Below, piece after piece: positions 7,878-13,228 of a stretch of DNA of 13,228 nucleotides; within the stretch, counting starts at the first letter, position 1, and each line of letters begins with the position of its first letter. The DNA comes from Bacteroidales bacterium UBA1217. Lineage in GTDB: Bacteria; Bacteroidota; Bacteroidia; Bacteroidales; P3. The notes beneath the pieces are model-generated. The model was not told the DNA's origin. It saw only the letters and a program-made list of their open reading frames with translations, and searched no databases. A program made the position numbers and the translations under genes. The stretch is taken from NCBI GenBank assembly GCA_002309335.1, contig DBXH01000035.1:1-13228 (forward strand), in the 5' to 3' direction.

Positions 7878-10238
7878 ATGAAGAAAATCTTTTTAATCAT
7901 CGCGTTAACCATTGCCGCAATCGCTACCAATGCACAATCCTGTTATTGGGTGGCTCTGACCGACAAAGCTGGAACAACATTCGACCCATACAGCTACTTT
8001 GACAGCAAAGCTATAGAACGTTACAAGCTGAACAATGCCGACTTGTATGACATCACCAACTATCCGCTGAATGCGAACTATGTAAGCCAAATCGACGCTA
8101 TAGCAATCGAAGAGGTAGGACAAAGCCGCTGGTTTAATGCAGTGGCTGTTATGGCCACCCCCGACCAGATAGCAGCAATAGAGGAACTCCCATTCGTGCG
8201 TGAAGTGGTGCCGATCGGTAACAATATGCAGCCAGCCAGCCACAAGGGAACAGAAGGCTTTGAAACCGTTGAGTCGCTGTCTGAAGGAAAAAACATCACT
8301 GACCAGTTGCTCCGTATGCGAGGCGATATCTTTGTTGAAAAAGGCTACAACGGCACAGGCATCCGCATTGCCGTATTCGACGGAGGTTTCCACGCTGTCA
8401 ACACCCATCAGGCTTTTAAGCATCTGCGCGACAACAATCAAATTGTAGCCACTTGGAACTTTACCAACAAGACTGCTGACGTCTACGACAACCACTCGCA
8501 CGGGACAATGGTTCTCAGCTGCATCGCCGGCAAGATGGGCGACAAACTGCTTGGTCTTGCAACTGGTGCCACATTCCTGCTGGCAAAGACCGAGGTTGAC
8601 CCCGAGCCCTTCAAAGAGGAAGTATGGTGGGCTCAGGCTGTTGAATGGGCCGACAAGAACGGTGCAGACATCATCAACAGCTCATTAGGCTACACGCAGG
8701 ACCGCCACTACACCTGGCAGATGGACGGCCGCAGCTATGTCTCAAAGGCCGCCAACCTTGCAGCACGAAAAGGCATCCTTGTATGCAACAGCGCCGGCAA
8801 TTCGGGTGAGGACGAGAACTGGAAAATCATAGGTGCTCCTGCCGACGCCGACAGTATACTTTCCGTTGGAGGCATCCAGCCTTCCCTATTTTCCTACCAG
8901 CACATCGGTTTCAGCAGTTACGGCCCTACTGCCGACGGTCGACTGAAGCCCAATGTCTGCAATTTCGGTTATGCCGAGGTCGCTGATTCCAAAAACGACA
9001 CAGCCACCACCTTCGCTGCAGGCACCTCTTTTTCCTCGCCGCTGACGACAGGTTTCTGCGCTTGCGCTATGCAGGCCGTGCGCAACGAGAAACCTACGGC
9101 AATGCAGATGAAATCCCTTATCGAGCAGTCGGCAGACCTCTATCCTTACTATGACTATGCTTTCGGCTACGGTGTGCCACAAGCCTCGTTCTTCACCGAC
9201 TGGGCAAAAAGAAACATTGAGCCCGCTGCTACATTCAGATTTATGCAATTTGGCGACTACATTGTCATCTACCCCAATGCACAGACAAATAAAAAGACTT
9301 TCAAAAGGACAACTGTCATAAACGGCGTCATTAACTCCAAAGAAAACGAGGATATCATAATGTTCAAAATCCAGGACAAGAATGGATTGATAAAGAACTA
9401 TGTCAACCTAGGTATTGAAAAAATGGACCCCGACAAGAGTTGCGTCGCTATCCCCAAAGGCGCCATATATGGTCACACGCTAGTGGCTCACGTCAACGGT
9501 TACACCGACAGCGTCAAATTGAAAGGACAGGACATTATCGCCTTTGCCGAAGAAGACCACACCTTTGATTACCACATCATCGACACCGCCGGATTTATCC
9601 AAGAGAACATCTTTGAGAATGGCAATCGCAGCCTTGCTGACAACGCCGTCAGCAACTGGGGCGTAGGCAAGAAATATACGAGCGAGGTCTACTTCCAGTA
9701 CGGCATCCATTGGTTCTTTCCCTACACGATGCGTTACAGCGACGCCTACAACGTCGGCTTCCGTTTCATACGCAATTTCCGCAAATGGTACGGCCTCGGC
9801 TTAGGTTATGAAGTGACCGACAAAATATTCCGCTACGACCCAGTCACAGCAAATTGTTGGGACAACACCCTAGCCATCACCGACTTCACAAATGTCAACA
9901 AGAAGCGATACTTCTGCTACGATGTAAACCTTGAGTTCTTCCAGCGCATACGCCTTGCCAACACCGGCAAAACCAAAAAGGGGCTCCATTGGGACCTTGG
10001 TGTCTACGGTGGCCTGCACTCAAACGAATACCTTGTAAACTACAATGAGAATCAGAACCCCAATGCCGCGCTGATGCAGACCAACACATACAGCGAAGTC
10101 GAGCCGTCCAGCAACTGGAACTGGGGCCTTACTTCACGCCTCGTATGGAACTGGATTGGCGTCTATGGCCGTTACCGTATGAGCCAGCCAAGCCTCGATC
10201 TGCCGCGTCTCGAACTCGGAATCCAAATGTCATTCTAA
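7878..10238 (+). CDS. Secreted S8 (subtilisin-like) serine protease with C-terminal beta-barrel-like region, paralog A
   Basis: 786 residues. A signal peptide (1-19, ending in TNA before Gln20) is followed by a propeptide-like region (~22-112) of the type seen ahead of Bacteroidota S8 domains. The catalytic domain (~140-435) has Asp168 in IAVFDGG, His208 in NHSHGT, oxyanion Asn308 in NSAGN and Ser384 in GTSFSSP, so it should be active. A beta-rich linker (~445-560) follows. Residues ~595-786 show alternating aromatic strands separated by polar turns (YGLGLGYE, YDVNLEFFQRIRL, HWDLGVYGGL, WNWGLTSRLVWNWIGVYGRY, LELGIQMSF) and end in Phe, as in small outer-membrane beta-barrels. There is no T9SS sorting domain. 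I infer an outer-membrane-anchored protease; which face the catalytic domain is on is unclear. It is 16 bp after recO and 18 bp before paralog B. Ile codons are mostly ATC, unlike genes upstream. Substrate unknown. Confidence 0.9.
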   Translation: MKKIFLIIALTIAAIATNAQSCYWVALTDKAGTTFDPYSYFDSKAIERYKLNNADLYDITNYPLNANYVSQIDAIAIEEVGQSRWFNAVAVMATPDQIAAIEELPFVREVVPIGNNMQPASHKGTEGFETVESLSEGKNITDQLLRMRGDIFVEKGYNGTGIRIAVFDGGFHAVNTHQAFKHLRDNNQIVATWNFTNKTADVYDNHSHGTMVLSCIAGKMGDKLLGLATGATFLLAKTEVDPEPFKEEVWWAQAVEWADKNGADIINSSLGYTQDRHYTWQMDGRSYVSKAANLAARKGILVCNSAGNSGEDENWKIIGAPADADSILSVGGIQPSLFSYQHIGFSSYGPTADGRLKPNVCNFGYAEVADSKNDTATTFAAGTSFSSPLTTGFCACAMQAVRNEKPTAMQMKSLIEQSADLYPYYDYAFGYGVPQASFFTDWAKRNIEPAATFRFMQFGDYIVIYPNAQTNKKTFKRTTVINGVINSKENEDIIMFKIQDKNGLIKNYVNLGIEKMDPDKSCVAIPKGAIYGHTLVAHVNGYTDSVKLKGQDIIAFAEEDHTFDYHIIDTAGFIQENIFENGNRSLADNAVSNWGVGKKYTSEVYFQYGIHWFFPYTMRYSDAYNVGFRFIRNFRKWYGLGLGYEVTDKIFRYDPVTANCWDNTLAITDFTNVNKKRYFCYDVNLEFFQRIRLANTGKTKKGLHWDLGVYGGLHSNEYLVNYNENQNPNAALMQTNTYSEVEPSSNWNWGLTSRLVWNWIGVYGRYRMSQPSLDLPRLELGIQMSF

Positions 10239-10256
10239 CAAATAAACATATCGACA

Positions 10257-12548
10257 ATGAAAAAAATCTTTTTAATCGCAGCCACGATAATTTTTAGTCT
10301 TCAGCTTCAGGCTCAGAACAACTACTGGGTAATGCTGACCGACAAGGCAGGCACGACGTTCGACCCATACGCCTATTTTGATGCCAAAGCCATCGAACGT
10401 TACCAACTCAACAAGGCCGACCTCTACGACATCAGCAACTATCCGCTCAACGAAAGTTACGTTAGCCAAATTGACGCCATCGTCACCGACGATTTCGGCC
10501 AGAGCCGCTGGTTCAATGCCGTAGCCGTCACCGCAACGCCCGAGCAGATTGCAGCCATCAAGCAGTTGCCATTTGTCAAAGAGGTGGTGATGCTCGAAAG
10601 CAATATGCATCTTGCCAAAGCCGAAGACAGCGAACCCATAGACCTGACCGGCCTGTTCTCCGAAGGCGCTCCGGCCGATCAACTTATTCGTATGGGCCGC
10701 GACAACTTCCGCAATGCCGGCATCAACGGCAAGGGGGTACGCATTGCAGTCTTCGACGGTGGCTTTCCACAGGTAAACACTCACAAAGCATTCAAACACC
10801 TTCGCGACGAGGGCCGTATTATCAAGACCTGGAACTTCCCCAACAAGAAAGAGGATGTCTACGGTTGGAACAGCCATGGCCTGATGACACTCAGTTGCAT
10901 AGCAGGTATACACCGATATGAAGGTACCGACGGCGAAGTCCGCGTGGATATCGGAATGGCTACGGGTGCTGAATTCTTGCTGGCGCGCACCGAGATAGAG
11001 GCAGAGCCCTTCAAAGAGGAGGTGTGGTGGCAAATGGCTGTCGAGTGGGCCGACAAGAACGGCGCACAGATCATCAGCTCGTCGCTCGGCTACGGCAAAG
11101 ACCGCTACTACACCAAGGATATGAACGGCCAGAGCTATGTGGCTAAAGCCGGCAATATGGCGGCACGCAAAGGCATCCTTGTCTGCAACAGCGCCGGCAA
11201 CGAAGGCACCGACAACAGCTGGCTCACCATCATCACCCCCAGCGATGCCGACAGCGTGCTCTGCGTGGGCGGCATCAGCAACAGCCTTACCGAGTATGAA
11301 CATATAAGCTTCAGCAGCTACGGCCCCAGCGCCGACGGCCGCCAGAAACCCAACGTCGTCGCCTTCGGCCACGCCTACACAGCCAACACCGGCGCCAGCA
11401 ACGACAAATACCACTTTGTCGACGGCACCAGCTTCAGCTGCCCCCTCGTGGCCGGCTTCGCCGCCTGCGCCCTGCAAGCCAAACCGGGCCTCACGGCAAT
11501 GCAGCTCTTCCACGAAATTGAAAAGAGCGCTGACCTCTATCCCTACTGTGACTACACTTTCGGCTACGGTGTGCCACAAGCCGACTATTTCACCGGCGAC
11601 CGCAAAAAGGTTGAGCCCACCTTCAAGTTTGTCAAAGAGGGAGACAACTTGAGACTTGTCCCGCTAAAGAACTATGACCAATGCCGCATCTTCATCAAGA
11701 GCAGCGCACCTGACGGCACCATTCATAACTACACGAAACTTGAGCCAAAGAGTTTTACCACCGAAATGGCATTTGAAATCGTCAGTGGTGAGATAATTAC
11801 TGCTAATCTTGACGGTTACACCGAAAGTTATACCCTCAACAACGGCGATTATATGAACGTATTAAGCATCGGTATGGATGTAAACAACTATGACGAAGAC
11901 GACTGCGTCCACTTCTCGAACAAACTTGACGAGAAGAAAACCAAGTTGGAATACTATTATATGCTTGGTGTGCCAGTCAATATCAGTTCCGACGAGCTGG
12001 AACACAACTTCTGGTCGCCAGCTATGCGTATCGGTATCCGCAAGACCCTATATTTCACCAAGGCTTACGGCTGGGGCTTGGCATTAGAATATGGCCACAC
12101 TTCGTTGCGTTTCGGCAGCGAGGCCAACCGTCTCGACTCGCTGGCAGCTATGGACGACGATGTGCGCTGGCTTGACAAGAAGGTTGCGAAACACAAACTC
12201 AACCTCGGCGAAGTGGGCGTTGAGCTCTACCAGCGCGTGCGGCTGCGTCCGGGCGGAATCTTCCATAAGGGATGGCACTGGGATATAGGCATCTACGGCA
12301 ACTGGAGCTACAACATATACGAGCTTGAAGGTCAGCACAACGGCGACATCGCCACTTCGCGCAAACAAATAGTAAACAATTTTGAAATCCTCGATGACTA
12401 CCGCTGGAACTGGGGTTTAACCACACGAATCTCGCGCGACTTTATTGGCCTTTACGCACGCTACCGCCTCAACGACATCAACAAGGATGTTCCAGCGGGA
12501 CAATTCATACTGCCACAACTTGAAGTGGGTCTACAGCTGTCATTCTGA
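10257..12548 (+). CDS. Secreted S8 (subtilisin-like) serine protease with C-terminal beta-barrel-like region, paralog B
   Basis: 763 residues, same architecture as the gene before it. Signal peptide 1-19 (LQLQA, then Gln20); propeptide ~22-112, about 78% identical to paralog A (72 of 92 by hand). The triad is Asp167 (IAVFDGG), His207 (NSHG, followed by Leu instead of the usual Thr) and Ser392 (GTSFSCP, Cys where A has Ser); oxyanion Asn315 is in NSAGN. About 8 extra residues (IHRYEGTDGEVRVD region) follow the histidine helix. Residues ~560-763 again look like an outer-membrane barrel (RIGIRKTLYFTKAYGWGLALEYG, GEVGVELYQRVRL, HWDIGIYGNW, WNWGLTTRI, FIGLYARYRL) ending LEVGLQLSF, but this part has diverged far more than the propeptide. 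All catalytic residues are present. About 11 of 49 Ile codons are ATA. Last gene of the apparent operon; substrate unknown. Confidence 0.9.
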   Translation: MKKIFLIAATIIFSLQLQAQNNYWVMLTDKAGTTFDPYAYFDAKAIERYQLNKADLYDISNYPLNESYVSQIDAIVTDDFGQSRWFNAVAVTATPEQIAAIKQLPFVKEVVMLESNMHLAKAEDSEPIDLTGLFSEGAPADQLIRMGRDNFRNAGINGKGVRIAVFDGGFPQVNTHKAFKHLRDEGRIIKTWNFPNKKEDVYGWNSHGLMTLSCIAGIHRYEGTDGEVRVDIGMATGAEFLLARTEIEAEPFKEEVWWQMAVEWADKNGAQIISSSLGYGKDRYYTKDMNGQSYVAKAGNMAARKGILVCNSAGNEGTDNSWLTIITPSDADSVLCVGGISNSLTEYEHISFSSYGPSADGRQKPNVVAFGHAYTANTGASNDKYHFVDGTSFSCPLVAGFAACALQAKPGLTAMQLFHEIEKSADLYPYCDYTFGYGVPQADYFTGDRKKVEPTFKFVKEGDNLRLVPLKNYDQCRIFIKSSAPDGTIHNYTKLEPKSFTTEMAFEIVSGEIITANLDGYTESYTLNNGDYMNVLSIGMDVNNYDEDDCVHFSNKLDEKKTKLEYYYMLGVPVNISSDELEHNFWSPAMRIGIRKTLYFTKAYGWGLALEYGHTSLRFGSEANRLDSLAAMDDDVRWLDKKVAKHKLNLGEVGVELYQRVRLRPGGIFHKGWHWDIGIYGNWSYNIYELEGQHNGDIATSRKQIVNNFEILDDYRWNWGLTTRISRDFIGLYARYRLNDINKDVPAGQFILPQLEVGLQLSF

Positions 12549-12562
12549 GTTATTTAGGAAGA

Positions 12563-12616
12563 GATACGCATAAAATATGCGTAAACCCAGAATTGACCTA
12601 GAAGCAACCCAGAAGC
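12563..12616. repeat. 54-bp intergenic repeat, copy 2
   Basis: Partner of 1722-1775 (49 of 54 identical, no gaps, same orientation). Its palindrome is CGCATA-aaa-TATGCG (12567-12581). The 3' part runs into a perfect 11-bp tandem duplication, AGAAGCAACCC, at 12600-12610 and 12611-12621; in copy 1 the second unit is degraded. It begins 14 bp after the stop of protease B and lies upstream of the hutU promoter. Confidence 0.8.
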
Positions 12617-12696
12617 AACCCTATGGCGTAACTTGCTGCGATACGCTTGTTGGTCTTATGCATCCGTATAGGCCTATGGCAATTTGTTTACGCATA
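12576..12696. repeat. 11-bp inverted arms bracketing ~100 bp between protease B and hutU
   Basis: TATGCGTAAAC at 12576-12586 is the exact reverse complement of GTTTACGCATA at 12686-12696. The left arm lies inside copy 2 of the 54-bp repeat. The right arm ends about 20 bases before the hutU -33 box. Between them is also a 10-bp palindrome, ATAGGCCTAT (12668-12677). This could be a non-autonomous element with imperfect ends, or paired operator sites. I could not find the right arm near copy 1. Confidence 0.45.
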
Positions 12697-12714
12697 AAGT
12701 AGATAAAAGTTTTT

Positions 12715-12745
12715 TTTGTCAATCCGATTATTATTCGTAATTTTG
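12715..12745 (+). promoter_or_regulatory. Bacteroidota-type promoter of hutU
   Basis: TTTG (12715-12718), exactly 19 bases, then TAATTTTG (12738-12745) match the Bacteroidota consensus TTTG-N19-TAnnTTTG at every defined position. Transcription should begin near 12750, leaving a leader of about 40 nt before the ATG at 12791. This shows that hutU starts its own unit and is not read only from the operon upstream. Confidence 0.75.
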
Positions 12746-12790
12746 CATTTTGAAATATTGTGATTTAAGAGAAATAAAACATTTAATAAT

Positions 12791-13228
12791 ATGACACTCG
12801 AAGAATTTCAGAATGAATTAAGACTGGGCATCCCTAATCCGCTGCCCGAACCGCAACCTTATGACCCAACAGTAAATCATGCACCAAAGCGCAAGGACAT
12901 CCTTACACCGGCAGAAAAGAAGCTGGCTATCCGCAATGCGCTGCGCTATTTCGACCCAAAGGACCACGCTATGCTGGCTCCGGAATTTGCCGAAGAGCTG
13001 AAAAAATACGGCCGCATCTATATGTACCGTCTGCGTCCGACCTACAAGATGTATGCCCGCCCCATAGAGGAATATCCGGCTAAATGCCGTCAGGCTGCTG
13101 CTATAATGCTGATGATTCAGAACAATCTCGACCCCGCTGTGGCTCAGCATCCTCACGAGTTGATTACCTACGGAGGCAACGGCGCCGTGTTCCAGAACTG
13201 GGCACAGTACCGTCTGGTGATGAAATAC
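12791..13228 (+). CDS. hutU: Urocanate hydratase, 5' part (3' end outside window)
   Basis: Second enzyme of histidine degradation: it adds water to urocanate to give 4-imidazolone-5-propionate, using tightly bound NAD+ as an electrophile, in the cytoplasm. The first 146 codons are present. The N-terminus closely matches the Bacteroidota urocanate hydratases I remember: LTPAEKKLAIRNALRYFDP, YGRIYMYRLRPTYKMYARP, then AIMLMIQNNLDPAVAQHPHELITYGG. The glycine-rich YGGNG at 127-131, followed by FQNW, is the start of the conserved NAD-binding core. Full-length members have about 550-680 residues, so most of the gene is to the right. It starts a new transcription unit behind a consensus promoter. The remaining hut genes (ftcD, hutI, fchA, hutH) would be expected downstream; none is visible here. 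Confidence 0.95.
   Translation, partial: MTLEEFQNELRLGIPNPLPEPQPYDPTVNHAPKRKDILTPAEKKLAIRNALRYFDPKDHAMLAPEFAEELKKYGRIYMYRLRPTYKMYARPIEEYPAKCRQAAAIMLMIQNNLDPAVAQHPHELITYGGNGAVFQNWAQYRLVMKY

Noticed and set aside
7905..8501. 198-codon minus-strand open frame opposite protease A
   Set aside because: Shadow of the propeptide and start of the S8 domain; no promoter, motif or plausible fold.
10272..11579. 435-codon open frame on the minus strand opposite protease B
   Set aside because: It is antisense to a gene with an intact catalytic triad. The product is Ala/Val/Gly-rich with no recognisable domain; the open frame follows from the GC-rich third positions of the sense gene.
12549..12790. Rho-independent terminator after protease B
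   Set aside because: The palindromes here are AT-rich and not followed directly by a T-run; the T-run at 12710-12717 belongs to the hutU promoter. No convincing terminator was found.

Overview
This window reads as chromosomal DNA of a Bacteroidales bacterium (phylum Bacteroidota). The reasons are a Bacteroidota-type M16 peptidase, PorZ of the type IX secretion system (T9SS), a Bacteroidota-style urocanate hydratase, promoters of the TTTG/TAnnTTTG type and no Shine-Dalgarno sequences. I cannot name a genus. A T9SS component argues against lineages without that system.

Layout. (1) 1-1628, minus strand: the first 542 codons of a secreted M16 zinc metallopeptidase that runs off the left edge. 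(2) 1629-1927: a 299-bp divergent intergenic region with a promoter for each direction, a small perfect hairpin and one copy of a 54-bp repeat. (3) 1928-12548, plus strand: eight tightly packed genes with gaps of at most 36 bp or short overlaps. In order they are an unnamed conserved protein, gmk, mreC, mreD, a porZ-like gene, recO and two tandem paralogous S8 (subtilisin-type) serine proteases. I see no internal terminator, so a single operon is plausible. (4) 12549-12790: an intergenic region with the second copy of the 54-bp repeat, inverted-repeat arms and a textbook Bacteroidota promoter. (5) 12791-13228: the 5' part of hutU (urocanate hydratase), cut by the right edge. No tRNA, rRNA, CRISPR array or transposase gene was found.

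How the genes fit together. Much of the operon concerns the cell envelope: MreC and MreD organise wall elongation, PorZ serves attachment of T9SS cargo at the outer surface, and the two proteases are exported. Gmk and RecO are housekeeping genes carried along. The usual partners of mreCD (mreB before; the PBP2 and RodA genes after) are missing here, and porZ-recO occupies their place.

The most interesting points are: the two S8 proteases carry a C-terminal region that looks like a small outer-membrane beta-barrel instead of a T9SS sorting domain; an intergenic-type double palindrome with 7-bp tandem repeats sits in frame inside the first gene of the operon; and a near-identical 54-bp element lies upstream of two unrelated promoters.
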